The notes: generated by a model from the sequence alone, not told the origin. A stretch of 64,000 nt of DNA from Callorhinus ursinus (GCF_003265705.1 NW_020312785.1:128161150-128225149), one strand, 5' to 3'; counted from the first letter of the stretch, positions 11,330-22,039 are shown. Numbers and translations are program-made.

Positions 11330-13816
11330 GGGCCATTGAGGAAAAGAGGCCTGCCCCCATTAAAATAACATGGAAAACTTCTTCCCCAGTTTGGACTCCT
11401 CAATGGCCCCTTCCGATAAAAAAATTGCAGGCTTTAGAACAAATTATTCAAGAACAATTGCAGGCAGGACATATAGAGCCTTTGCAATCTCCTTGGAACT
11501 CTCTTGTTTTTGTTATCAAAAAAAATCAGGTAAGTGGAGGCTCTTAATAGACCTTTGGAATGTTAATCCCATCATGGAGCCTTTGGGTGCCTTGCAGCCT
11601 GGGTTACCCACTCCTACAGCCATTCCCAAACAATGGCCATTGATAATAATAGATCTTAAGGATTGTTTCTATACCATAACCATTCACCCTGAGGATAAGG
11701 AGAAATATTTGCCTTTTCTATTCCCAGCACTAACAATAAGGAACCAATGAGATGATATCAATGGACAGTTTTGCCACAAGGCATGACTAATTCTCCTACC
11801 GTGTGTCAGTATTATGTTGGCCGGGTCCTCAGACCTGTAAGAGATCATTATCCTCGATCCTATATCATTCATTATATGGATGATATTTTGCTGGCATCAC
11901 AAACTGAAACCAAATTACAAGATGTGTATCAGGCCACTTCCCAACATTTGACTTCTGCTGGTCTCATAATAGCCCCGGAGAAAATCCAAACAACTACTCT
12001 GGCTTCTTATCTAGGCACTGTGGTAGATAGAACCACAGTGAAACCTCAAACAATGCAAATTCGTAGGGATACCCTCCTTACTCAACGATTTTCAGAAACT
12101 CCTAGGAGACATTAATTGGATTCGCCCTCTCCTAGGGATTCCTACTTATAAATTACAAAATGTATTTAACACTTTACAAGGTGATTCTCCTTTAGATAGT
12201 CCTCGCACTCTATCCGCAGAGGCAGAAGCCTAACTAGAGTTTGTTGAGGAGCAATTAAAAACTGCTTTTGCTTACAAGTATGATGATTCTCTCCCCCTGC
12301 TCCTTCTTATTTTCCGTACCCCTCATTCTCCAACTGCTTAGCGCAAGAAGACGAATCTCTCGAATGGGTGACTTTACATACAAAAACTTCTCAAACTGTT
12401 ACTCCATATCTATCTCTTGTCGCTTCACTCATTCTCCAAGGACTAAAGCGTTCTATTCAAATTCTTGGTTTTGACCCAGTGCTCATTGTTTTACCTATCT
12501 CTTCCACATCTTTTAAGGAAGTCATTCCTTTCTCTACTGATCTGCAAATATCTCTTGCTGATTATACTGGGCACATAGGTTGCCACTGTCCGTCAGGTAA
12601 ACTATGGGACTTCCTACAGCGCACTGCCTGAGTTATAAATTGCCCAGTTCATAATGCCCCAATCCCCTCAGCTCCTACATACTTTATTGATGGCTCTTCC
12701 TCCAGGCACACCGGAGTCTGGGGCCCTGCTATTCAGCACTCCATGAAAACCCCTTACACTTCTGCTCAACAAGTCGAACTTGTAGCTTTATTGTTCTTAT
12801 TGCAGAATGTTCATTATCCTATGAATATCGTATCTGATTCTGCTTACGTAGTTGGCATTGTTGCGCCTTTGGAAACAGTTCTTATTTCCACAACTCATTG
12901 TATCATTTACCCTTTGCTTCAGGACTCCTGTTTTTGAAACTCCACAATCAGAATGTGCCCATCTTCATACCAACGCCAACTGCCTGCATTCACACTATAA
13001 AATACCCTTGCGCTCTGCCAGGCAAAGAGTCTCTTCCTGTCCTATTTGTCAACCTCTACATATAACTGAGCATCCAGCGGGCATCAATCCCAGAGGCACA
13101 GCTCCTGACTGTATTTGGCAAATAGACATTACTCATTTCCCACCTTTCAGACGTCTCTCAATATTCATGTTACAATAGACACCTTTTCAGGATTTCTTCA
13201 TGCTACTCCATTGACAGGAGAAAAGGCTGGGCATGTTATCTCTCATTTACTTGAATGTTTCACTATTATGGGTACCTACTTGTATCAAGACAGATAATGG
13301 CCCAGCATATGCTAGCAAGAAAGTATGAGAATTCCTTGCAGAATGGCAAATACAGCATATCACAGGTATTCCTTATAATCCTCAAGGACAAGCTGTAGTA
13401 GAAAGGGTGCATGCCACCATTAAGAAACAACTGCGTAAAACTATTTCAAAAAAGAAAGGGGGAATCTCCCCCCGAGACGTCATGGCACAAACCTTATTTA
13501 TTTACCTCAAGGAGAACCATATACTAGAGCTGACAAACATTTCTCGACAGCCTCAATCTCAACTCAGGATGCACCTGTGTGGATAAAAAATGATGAAAAT
13601 AATTGGTTGCCCGGGAAATTAATTACCCAAGGCCCTGGTTATGCTTGTGTCATTCCAGATGGATCCAGTCAAGTAATTTGGATACCTCTTCGGAAAGTCC
13701 AGCCCATGACCGGTGATGAAGACAACAGAAGAGGTCTCTCAGCCACTGCAGGGATTGACTACCCAACCCCAGTCCAAGAGATGGCAACACTCTCCTTGAA
13801 GAGACCTCGAAAATGA
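11330..13816 (+). pseudogene. pol: ERV pol: reverse transcriptase, RNase H and integrase, broken
   Basis: Reverse transcriptase starts in frame 1, crosses the A-run near 11520 into frame 3 ([31 protein letters not shown]) and reaches frame 2 near 11745 (LPQGMTNSP, then the catalytic YMDD at 11873-11884). The thumb and connection change frame again (frame 3 from about 12081, frame 2 from about 12330, TGA at 12629-12631). RNase H has YFIDGSS (from 12680) and IVSDSAYVV (near 12826-12852). Integrase has an HHCC zinc segment ending CPICQ (to about 13060) and the catalytic triad D (13125-13127), D (13293-13295) and E (13401-13403), the last two 35 residues apart as in D,D35E. The C-terminal domain (VWIKNDENNWLPGKLI...) ends at 13816. 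The RNase H to integrase link looks about 100 bp shorter than usual. Confidence 0.93.
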
Positions 13817-13819
13817 AAA

Positions 13820-14105
13820 TTGCCACTGACAACACCCCCAACTTGGGGGCAACTGAAGACCCTCACTCAGAGGGCAGAGCGAGTCCTGAAAATGACCAGA
13901 TCTACCAAAACCCCTCAACATTTGTTCCTGGCTATGTTAGCGGTGGTGACATGTGCCTCTGCGCAGTATGGATTCCATCCTTCTTCTCCAGGCCCCTATG
14001 GGGGTCTGGATCCCGGATGATGTACCCTCAAAAAAAAAATGAGTGCCCAAAATCTCCATCACAGAGTGCTTATGACAGCGGCTAATTTGAAAAAAGAAAG
14101 GAGAG
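13820..14105 (+). pseudogene. env: ERV env remnant: leader plus terminal tail, body deleted
   Basis: The frame from 13820 encodes a betaretroviral-type Env leader (PTWGQLKTLTQRAERVL) followed by a hydrophobic signal-peptide core (LFLAMLAVVTCASAQ, about 13922-13966). The frame ends in TGA after about 66 codons. Within 100 bp the sequence reaches the polypurine tract, passing a short open stretch from 14040 (MSAQNLHHRVLMTAANLKK) that resembles a cytoplasmic tail end. The receptor-binding and fusion parts, normally about 1.6 kb or more, are absent. Confidence 0.8.
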
Positions 14106-14106
14106 C
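14087..14106 (+). other. polypurine tract
   Basis: TTGAAAAAAGAAAGGAGAGC directly abuts the 3' LTR start (14107), as expected for the plus-strand primer. It overlaps the end of the env remnant. Confidence 0.85.
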
Positions 14107-14567
14107 TGTGGGAAACAGAACTCCACAACAACCACTGGTGCATGTTCACTCAGACTCCGAGATCTCTGAGAAAACTCGAGATTGCAGGGTTAAAAATAAC
14201 CCGAAAGGATCAGAGTGAAATGCCCTTGGGACCTGTGTGGTTAGTTCTAAAGTACGCAGCAGATGTTTAGTAGATAGGAAGCCAGCTGTCAAGAGCACAC
14301 TGGGCCTTCCCCTCTGTTCCTTTATTCTGTTTTAAAGATTCTTACGTGCCTGACTAATCCTGTATACATGGAGGAATGTGCCTTACTACGCCCCTGCTAG
14401 ATCTAATCATTATAGATCTATATCGCTGTAGAAGGTATATAAGAGTATGGAAAATAAACCTCGGCGCCTCGGGCTGTTAGCTCGGGGTCCCCTGTGCCTC
14501 GCTCTACTGTCGTCTCTTTTTCTCAGTTCCTTCACCGCCCCAGGTCCCCGACTCTCCGAGGTCGACA
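14107..14567 (+). repeat. 3' LTR
   Basis: This 461-bp LTR (TGTGGG...TCGACA) retains the TATA box (14436-14443) and AATAAA (14453-14458). It carries TAGATCTAATC near 14399 where the 5' LTR has TATAAATC. The frame at 14447-14650 is LTR sequence read by chance. Confidence 0.96.
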
Positions 14568-14573
14568 TGAGCC

Positions 14574-14699
14574 TGTCAGAAAGTACTAGGATACAGTTAG
14601 TCAAGAGGTCGGTCATTGTGATTAGGTCATCTATCTTTGCTAACTGCTAACAGAAGTTAGCCTCCTACTCTCCAACAAAAACTGGGAGACTGCGCTTTC
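14574..14699. other. unclassified host flank right of the provirus
   Basis: It follows the TGAGCC duplication and continues the pre-integration host sequence. Nothing recognised. Confidence 0.5.
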
Positions 14700-14816
14700 T
14701 TTTTTTTTTTTTTTATTGAAGTATAGTTGACACACAGTGTTAGAGTAGTTTCAGGTGTACAATACAGTGATTTTGATGACTCTATATGTTATACTATGCT
14801 CACCCCAAGTGTAAGG
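14700..14816 (-). mobile_element. LINE-1 3' end fragment
   Basis: A T-run is followed by ATTGAAGTATAGTTGACACACAGTGTTAGAGTAGTTTCAGGTGTACAA, the reverse of an older carnivore LINE-1 3' end. The same segment recurs at 45682-45760. Confidence 0.8.
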
Positions 14817-15254
14817 GTGATGATGACATTTCAAGTGGGATGGGTCCCCTCCTGGGTTGTAAAACTGGAGAGACTGGGAGAAGAATAACATCTCAAAGGA
14901 GTAGAGAAGGAATTTGAAATGACAGCTTTTCCAAAGTAAACGTTCTTTAAAAGGGGAGGTGGAGGGGCCTAGAGTCTGAAAGAAGCCTGTCTAAAGTTTG
15001 TCAAGCTGAGAGAAATGTTAAGGCTAACTTCATTAGAGTAAAAGGAAAAACAAAAATGACTGTCACCACTACTCTCAATAAAAAAGCTATTAAGCACATA
15101 TTTTAGCAAGAATATAAATGAAGCAGGAAGGGAGGGAAGGGAAGCAAAAAATAATGCTGAAAAAGAAACTGGTAAATGTATTAGTAAGTTAAAATAAGTA
15201 CTGAGTGTAAACAGGACTTGTAATAACAATTAACACTGGGGAAAATTTACAAAT
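14817..15254. other. unclassified intergenic DNA
   Basis: No gene or repeat recognised. Confidence 0.4.
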
Positions 15255-15404
15255 GAGATGAGGGGGAGGGAGAGAGAACTTTAAGCAGAAGGAGAGAGAA
15301 TTTGAGCATGGAGCCTGTCATGGGGCTCAATCTCACAGCCCTGAGATCACTACCTGAGCCAAAACCAAGAGTTGGATGTTTAACAGAATGCACCTACCAG
15401 GTGC
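15255..15404 (-). mobile_element. degenerate Can-SINE
   Basis: GA-rich start, GGAGCCTGTCATGGGGCTCAATCTCACA, CCTGAGATCACTACCTGAGCC and ending CACCTACCAGGTGCCC. It is much more diverged than the other copies and has no clear target duplication, so it is probably an older subfamily. Confidence 0.75.
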
Positions 15405-15633
15405 CCAAAACAGAAAACTTTTAAATAACCTCCCCATTAGATCTAAATACTATGGGAGGGAAATCTGGCCCCCACACCCACTCTATCAGCAAAGGCCCAG
15501 ATGGAAGTCCAGACTTCTACTCTTGCTCAACTATAATGACCATGTCCACATCTCCTCCAGGGTGATATCAAAGAAGGAAAGTAGGGAGCCAGGACTTGCA
15601 TCCCAGTCCACCAAGCAGTGTGCCGTGTGCAAA

Positions 15634-15634
15634 G

Positions 15635-15669
<35 letters not shown>

Positions 15670-15674
15670 CACAC
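15634..15674. repeat. (AC)n microsatellite
   Basis: About 40 bp of alternating AC with one AAAC interruption. The frame 15376-15705 reads through it as a Thr-His run and is not a gene. Confidence 0.9.
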
Positions 15675-16085
15675 CAAGAGTGTTGCCTCTATCCTAAGAA
15701 TGTAAAATCTGAATAAACTATAAAACCTAACTTCTCTTGATTATCTCAAAGAATGAAGGTTGCCAGGAAACCACATAGCCAGTGTTGGACTGAAAGCAGT
15801 GGTGGAGCAACAAAACACAAACAGCTCAATTTGTTGTTTGGAAGGGAAAAAAGGGTAACTGCAAAAGGTACACATCAAACATCATATGAAATTGTGTAAT
15901 TTTGAAATATTTCCTTATGATATAAGAAACAACATTCAACGTTGTTCTGGAAATCCCAGTCAGCAAAATTAGACAAGAAAACAAATTAAAATATATAAAA
16001 ATGATAAAGGAAGAAGAACAACTGTTGTTATATATATATGATATAATTATGTCCTTGGAACATTTAAAAAGTTCTAAAGATAATT

Positions 16086-16185
16086 TTTTTATCTAAATTC
16101 AATTAGCGAAGATATAGTACATCATTAATTTTGGATGTAGTATTCAATGATTCATTGGTTGTATATAACACCCAATGCTAAATTA
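16086..16185 (-). mobile_element. LINE-1 3'UTR tail fragment
   Basis: TTCAATTAGCGAAGATATAGTACATCATTAATTTTGGATG...AACACCCAATGC is a carnivore LINE-1 3' end in reverse, about 100 bp, inside the older forward LINE-1. It is an extremely short 5'-truncated insertion. Confidence 0.7.
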
Positions 16186-16244
16186 ATAAGAGAATTTACC
16201 GAAGTGGAGGAATAAAAATCTATAAACAAAAATCAATTGTATTT

Positions 16245-16454
16245 CTTTTCGTTTGTTTGTTTTTTAGAGTAAGAGTGAGAGAGAGAGAGAGTTCAAGGGG
16301 GGGTGGGAAGGGGTAGAGGGAGAGAGAGAATCTTAAGCAGGCTCCATGCCCAGCATAGAGCCCAATGCAGAGCTTGATCTCACAACCCTGAGATCATGAC
16401 CTGAGCTGAAACCAAGAGTCAGATGCTTAACCAACTGAGCCACCCAGGCATCCC
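16245..16454 (-). mobile_element. Can-SINE (SINEC), older subfamily
   Basis: GA-rich middle with AATCTTAAGCAGGCTCCATG, CCTGAGATCATGACCTGAGC and head complement GAGCCACCCAGGCATCC. It is flanked by TCAATTGTATTT (16233-16244) and TCAGTTGTATTT (16455-16466), an 11/12 target duplication. Confidence 0.92.
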
Positions 16455-17000
16455 TCAGTTGTATTTATATGTATCAAATTAGAACTTAAATTTAAGTATG
16501 TTTTAATATTCTATTTATAATAACAGAAAATATTAAACATCTAAGAATAATCCTAACATGATATGTAAGAATTTTTCAAAGAAAACTATAAAACTTTACT
16601 GAGAAACATTAAAGAAAAAACTCATGTTCCCGGTTTGAGAGATTTAAAGATTTAGTCTCCAAATTGATTTAGAAATTCAAGAGAATCTCCATCAATTTCT
16701 CCATGTATTTTGTGGAACCGAATAAGCTGAGTCTACAATTTATATGGAGGTAAGAAAGGCCAAGGCTAGCCAACACACTTCTTAAAAAGTCAAACAAGAA
16801 GTCTTGTTCTTAAGACATCAAGGTTTGTTATAAAAAGCTACAGTAATTAACCCAGTGCATACTGTACAGTGATAGTTAATAGACCAGTGGAACACAGTAG
16901 ATTGCTGAAAAAATAGACCTATACTTATTTGGACTCTTGTAATATGGTAGGGATGGCTCTGAAGATTATTAGGAAAACAATCACCTTTTCAACTGGGGAG

Positions 17001-17351
17001 GGTATGTGCTATGGTGAGCGCTGTGAATTGTGTAAAACTGTTGAATCACAGACCTATACCTCTGAAACAAATAATACATTATATGTTAAAAAAAAGAAGA
17101 AGAAGAAGAAGATAGCAGGAAGGGAAGAATGAAGGGGGGAAATCGGAGGGGGAGATGAACCATGAGAGACTATGGACTCTGAGAAACAAACTGAGGGTTC
17201 TAGAGGGGAGGGGCGTGGGGGGATGGGTTAGCATGGTAATGGGTATTAAAGACGGTATGTTCTGCATGGAGCACTGGGTGTTATACGCAAACAATGAATC
17301 ATGGAACACTACATCAAAAACTAATGATGTAATGTATGATGTTTATCAATA
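17001..17351 (+). mobile_element. LINE-1 3'UTR, 5'-truncated insertion
   Basis: Two 3'UTR modules in order: GGGGAGGGTATGTGCTATGG to TACATTATATGTTAAAAAAAAG, a GAA repeat, then GGGGGAAATCGGAGGGGG to CATCAAAAACTAATGATGTAATG. It interrupts the old LINE-1. The same two-module structure lies in reverse at 21520-21976. Confidence 0.85.
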
Positions 17352-17655
17352 AATGTGAAAAACTGAACTAAACATTTAGAAGACATAGGAAAATACCTTC
17401 TGTCATTTTGATAGGATAAATAAGACTTTAAGAGCAGTGACCATAAAGATAAATATACTTACATTAAAATTAAGAACTACCCAAAGACATCATAAAAGGA
17501 ATAAAATTCAAGTCAAGGGATACAGAAAGAGAATGTTTGTAGCACATATAGACAAAGAACTTGCACTTAGAATACATGAAGAATTCTTAAAAATCAATCG
17601 GAAAAAATAAACAAATAGATTTTAAAATGAGCAAAACATTTGAATAGGCATTTTA

Positions 17656-17656
<1 letters not shown>

Positions 17657-17691
<35 letters not shown>
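17657..17691. repeat. (AC)n microsatellite
   Basis: A 35-bp uninterrupted AC tract inside the old LINE-1. Confidence 0.92.
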
Positions 17692-17692
<1 letters not shown>

Positions 17693-18130
17693 CCTGAAAG
17701 AAAGGAAACACAAATGGCCAATCAACTTATTTAAAATGTGTTTCATCTAATTAGCAATCAAGAAAATGGGAATTTAAGAACAATAAGATATCATTACTCA
17801 TATAATATTTTAAATAAAGATAACCAAAATAGTGGTAAGGATGCAGAATAAAAGAAATTCGTAAGTTGATAATGAGATTATAAATTGGTGCAAGCATTTT
17901 GGAAAACACTTAGACATTACCTAGATAAACTGAGAACCCAAATACCCTATGACCCTGCAATTCCACTCATCCTAATATATAAATATATAGTAGAGAAATT
18001 CACACATATGCACCAGGATACATATATAAATGTTCATAGAAACATTATTTTTTATTAACAAAAAGTTGAAACAACCCAATTGCCCAGGATCCACTGAATG
18101 AATCTAGAAGAGTAAAATATTCATACAGAG

Positions 18131-21062
18131 GAAAGGTTTGGGAAGCCAAAGGAGAAGATAATCGAGTCAGACTACATGGTACATTCTCATCAGGGGTGAG
18201 AATTGATTCTTGAGAGGTGGAAAAAAAAAAACCTACTCTCTTTATGTCTAAAGCATATTTATACTATAATCATATATTAACAGATATATAGTATATCTGT
18301 GGGCATTAAAATTCCATGTTGGTGGGGTTACAGAGTGGAGAGGGCAGTTAAGAGAAATAGTATCTAAAAAGGCTCTTTAGGAAAGTATAACAGAAAATGG
18401 TTGGGGGATATTGGACTAGGCAATGAACAGAGCAGGATGGGGATTAGGGTCTGCACAGTGTGGACTAACCAAGAATACTTTCACTCATGACAACTGAGAC
18501 AAAGGAGGATGTAAAGCAAAAGGGGTGTGTCACAGTAGTCATTTAGAACCAGATAGGTAACTAGTTCAAGTTATAGTCCTAAGCCTTTAACTGCAAGTTT
18601 TAGAGTCTCCCCAGAGGATAGTTACTCCAGTAGCTTACTGTACTTGTGTGTGATGCTCTAGAGGTGGGGCTAACTCACCGGAGGTGGGAGATGATAGGAT
18701 GATCTTAGAGTGACTGGCATCTCCACAGTGAGGCAACCAACTTACACAATAATCACTAATGCTTTGAACTAGTATTGGATCCAATAGGAATTTTTCATTT
18801 TATAAAAAATTCTAGGAGTTACCATGAATGCAGGATTGCATCCTCCAGTTGGTATGCTTGATAGTAAAGAAGAATAGAACAACTAAAGTTGTTTAAAGAT
18901 TTAATTACTTAGTCAAAATAATATTGTGTAACAGACAACCAGAACAGTCATTACAATAAAAGCCAGTGGGAAGTATAATTTAAAGAAGAGCTCAGAAGAA
19001 AAAACGTTAAGTAAAGCTCAGAGTAATATAAAACTGTGAGCTGAAAAAAGCAATGAATAAAAGAATAGACTTCCAGCTAGAAAGACTTTTGGTGATAATT
19101 GAAGCCCATAGCAGTTAAGTGATTGGTTTGGTCATGAAGCAGGTTGCCCATGTGGGGCTGAACCTGTTAGGTCTCCTTATTAGTGCTTCTCCCAGTAAAA
19201 GGTAGCATCTCAAAGCACATCAATTGTCATTTTTGCCTTAGAGTGATTAGTAAAAAAATCCATTTTCCTTATTTTTTAATTTTTATATTGAACTTGTGTC
19301 TACAAATTCAATAGCTACAAAATACAAAAAATAGCTACAAAAAAAGCTATTTTAAAATAACTACTCAAAAAATAACTGAGACTTATATTCAAGTGGTAAT
19401 TACATCAAGAGCTTACCATGCATACAATTCTCACTATAAAATAAAAAAATACATCACTCTGGACCAATAGTTATTGTAAAACTATTCATAATAAAATATG
19501 CAGTATCACATTCTATTGCCTCAAAATTTGAACTCAGAAAAATAACTTGTTAAAGTTTAACAAGTGACTAAAGATTGCTCTTTGAATAAAACAGTATGTG
19601 ATTATTCTCCCAAATAATTCACATAGATTTGAGGCGAATATATTGTTATTCATTAAAGAAAGAAGGAGGAATATTTAGTGGCATTGATCCTTAAAATATA
19701 AACCGAACAGGGCTGCAGTATCTGTGAATCAGAGACTCAAATGAGAGTTGATAAAATACTTATGCTTAACTCTGATGAGCCCAAGAAGAGCAAGTAAAGG
19801 ATGCAGACGTAAAATGCATTCTTGAGGGGAAAGCGAAAGAAGGAAAAATTTTCAAGAGTCACTCTTCCTGATTGACAATACTGTTACAGCATTTTTGTTG
19901 ATGATGGAACATAAAGTAAAAATGGCAGATAACAGCAGATGGGACATTTCTATTATCCTGTCCAGACTCATCAATTTATTATGCTGTTTCATAAGAAAAG
20001 ACAGTATTAGTCATAACAGTCAACTCTGAAGAAAATCCTCAAGACATAGAATCAGTAGGTCCACTGGGAGTACACCAGGCTCCTGCTTTTAGACAGGTGC
20101 AGTCTTCCTGGTTCCTTTTATCTATGAGATAGAGTCCATCGTGGCTTGTCCAAAATGCTGCAGGTAACATGAAATATCATTATCATCAAGAGAAGTGGAG
20201 GCTTAATAGCTTACTATTATTATCTTTTCACTTGTTCTGCGTAGATTACTGAATCTCATAAAAATTGCTCTATTGAGAACTTTATGCCTACAACAAAAAT
20301 AATTATCAAGAATTTACTAAATCAACACTTGCCCTCAAGAATATCTATGCAGCTAGTTACCTGTGAATTTGTTACATGTGGGAAAGTGAAATCTAATGCC
20401 AAGAAGAGGTAACTGTTTATATGGACACTCAGGCATCTATCATTGTCAATATATCTTTTTTGGACAGTATGTTAAAAGTGAATCCTTAAAAAGTCAGGAT
20501 TGTTGTACTTGGTATGTTTAAAAAAAAGGCATGCTAATAACAAAATAACTAAATACCAAAGTTTTGTTGCTTCTTTGAGTAAATTCCCAAGATGAATTAC
20601 CTTAAAATATTTGCCAGCAGTAAGATAGTAAGAAAAGACTTGTGACCAAGCATCACTGCCTTTTGTGAACTCCTAGTAATGTGTAAATTTATTTAAGTAA
20701 AAACTGCACACAAGAACCAAAAGACCTCAATAACTGGATTGTCTCAATCAGGAAGTATTCTGCTTTATTAAATTCTGATGGTCTTAGGTTTGAATATAAA
20801 CCCCTTCCAGGTACTAGATTATTATATGTAGCCCTTTGAGTGGACATATATTTGAACTCACCATTATGAATGTCAAATAGCATAGTGTTGTTTCTTAGGC
20901 ATAAAAACAATCTAGACTCCTCTCCCGGAATCTACTATATGGTTACCAAACCTCTGGACTTAAAGTTTATTTTCTATTTGCCTCTTCCAGTAAAAATCAA
21001 ATGTAAAAGTGATTGCCACTGAGAAGGTTTCAGCTAGTTGAACTTTTTCTATATTCTGTCTG
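18131..21062. other. unclassified AT-rich intergenic DNA
   Basis: About 2.9 kb without a recognisable gene or repeat. The only reportable frame (20689-20910, minus) is 73 codons and matches nothing I know. Confidence 0.45.
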
Positions 21063-21082
21063 CTTTAAAATGTTAAGATGTG

Positions 21083-21242
21083 GGCGCCTGGGTGGCTCAG
21101 TTGGTTAGGCGACTGCCTTCGGCTCAGGTCATGATCCTGGAGTCCCGGGATCGAGTCCCACATCAGACTCCCTGCTCAGCGGGGAGTCTGCTTCTCCCTC
21201 TGACCCTGCTCTCTCTCTCTCTCTCAAGTAAATAAATAAAAT
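21083..21242 (+). mobile_element. Can-SINE (SINEC), recent-looking
   Basis: GGCGCCTGGGTGGCTCAG head, CCTGGAGTCCCGGGATCG, short CT tract and AAGTAAATAAATAAAAT tail. A target duplication of up to 20 bp, perfectly matched (CTTTAAAATGTTAAGATGTG, 21063-21082 and 21243-21262), indicates a young insertion; CTTTAAA at the right end could belong to the SINE tail. Confidence 0.96.
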
Positions 21243-21262
21243 CTTTAAAATGTTAAGATGTG

Positions 21263-21510
21263 ACTTAGAAATCAAAAGACAGTACCTTTACCAAAAAAAA
21301 TTGTAAATTTGCCCTTTACCAACTGTTTACGCATGCATACTTATCTGATTGTTACAATAACATTGTGAAATAAAGAAAGGTGTTCCTACAATGAAAAATG
21401 GAAACTCAAAGAGTTGATGTCATCCCTGATATCCCTTTTTCTCACAATTCCTATCCAATCTTTGCATCATTCCTTCTTGGCTCCACTCTCAAAAGGAATC
21501 TCAAATCCAA
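21263..21510. other. short unclassified spacer
   Basis: Nothing recognised between the SINE and the next LINE-1 insertion. Confidence 0.4.
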
Positions 21511-21519
21511 CCACTTCTT

Positions 21520-21976
21520 TTTTTATTGTTATGTTAATCACCATACATTACATCATTAGTTTTGGATGTAGTGTTCCATGATTCATTGTTTGTGCATAAC
21601 ACCCAGTGCTCCACGCAGAATGTGCCTTCTTTAATACCCATCACCAGGCTAACCCATCCCCCCACCCCCCTCCCCTCTAGAACCCTCAGTTTGTTTCTCA
21701 GAGTCCATCATCTCTCATGGTTCGTCTCCCCCTCCGACTTACTCCCCTTCATTCTTCCCCTCCTGCTATCTTCTTCTTCTTCTTTTTTTTTAACATTAAT
21801 GTATTATCTCTTTCAGGGGTACAGATCTGTGATTCAACAGTCTTACACAATTCACAGCACTCACCATAGCACATACCCTCCCCAATGTCTATCATCCAAC
21901 CACCCCATCCCTCCCACCCCCCACCACTCCAGCAACCCTCAGTGTGTTTCCTGAGATTAAGAATTCCTCATATCAG
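21520..21976 (-). mobile_element. LINE-1 3'UTR, 5'-truncated insertion
   Basis: The reverse strand reads the same two modules as 17001-17351, separated by a GAA run (TTCTTCTTCTTCTTT near 21771). The flanks share CCACTTCTT (21511-21519 and 21977-21985), a 9-bp target duplication. The insertion is about 457 bp and includes no ORF2. Frames 21562-21954 and 21885-22160 are chance readings through it. Confidence 0.9.
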
Positions 21977-22039
21977 CCACTTCTTACCACTTGCACAGGC
22001 TGGCACCTCCTGGGAGACCCTATCATCTCTCACCAACAG

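Larger units (their letters stand above)
8397..14573 (+). mobile_element. Endogenous retrovirus, class II (betaretrovirus-like), full structure with defective genes
   Basis: Paired LTRs (8403-8862 and 14107-14567) bound an internal region with primer binding site, gag, pro (dUTPase, protease, G-patch), pol (reverse transcriptase, RNase H, integrase), an env remnant and a polypurine tract. The target duplication TGAGCC is perfect on both sides (8397-8402, 14568-14573); 6 bp is usual for class II elements. The dUTPase and G-patch in pro, the two CCHC knuckles and the lysine-tRNA-type primer site all point to the betaretrovirus/ERVK group. Gag lies in frame 1 and pro in frame 3. Pro then passes by an indel into frame 2 and pol starts in frame 1, which agrees with ancestral -1 shifts at both junctions. 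Stops and frameshifts interrupt every gene, so the copy cannot encode its proteins. A more exact lineage name would need a database comparison. Confidence 0.96.
15925..18130 (+). mobile_element. old LINE-1 ORF2 region containing nested insertions
   Basis: Diverged ORF2 sequence (CAACGTTGTTCTGGAAATCCCAGTCAGCA near 15938, TAATTAACCCAGTGCATACTG near 16845) continues after interruptions to TACCCTATGACCCTGCAATTCCAC near 17942. Interruptions: a reverse LINE-1 tail (16086-16185), a Can-SINE (16245-16454), a young LINE-1 3'UTR (17001-17351) and an (AC)n tract. About 200 bp of the old element appears lost at the young insertion. Confidence 0.8.

Noticed and set aside
15376..15705. 109-codon frame with Thr-His run
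   Set aside because: Runs through a degenerate SINE end and an AC microsatellite.
21083..21160. tRNA-like sequence with A and B box resemblance
   Set aside because: It is the tRNA-derived head of a Can-SINE, not a functional tRNA gene; the same holds for the other copies.
21562..21954. 130-codon frame rich in Pro and Ser
   Set aside because: Lies wholly within a reversed LINE-1 3'UTR; a related peptide (MFHDSLFAYNTQCSMQ) appears from the same UTR at 5771-6016 and 17079-17309 on the minus strand.
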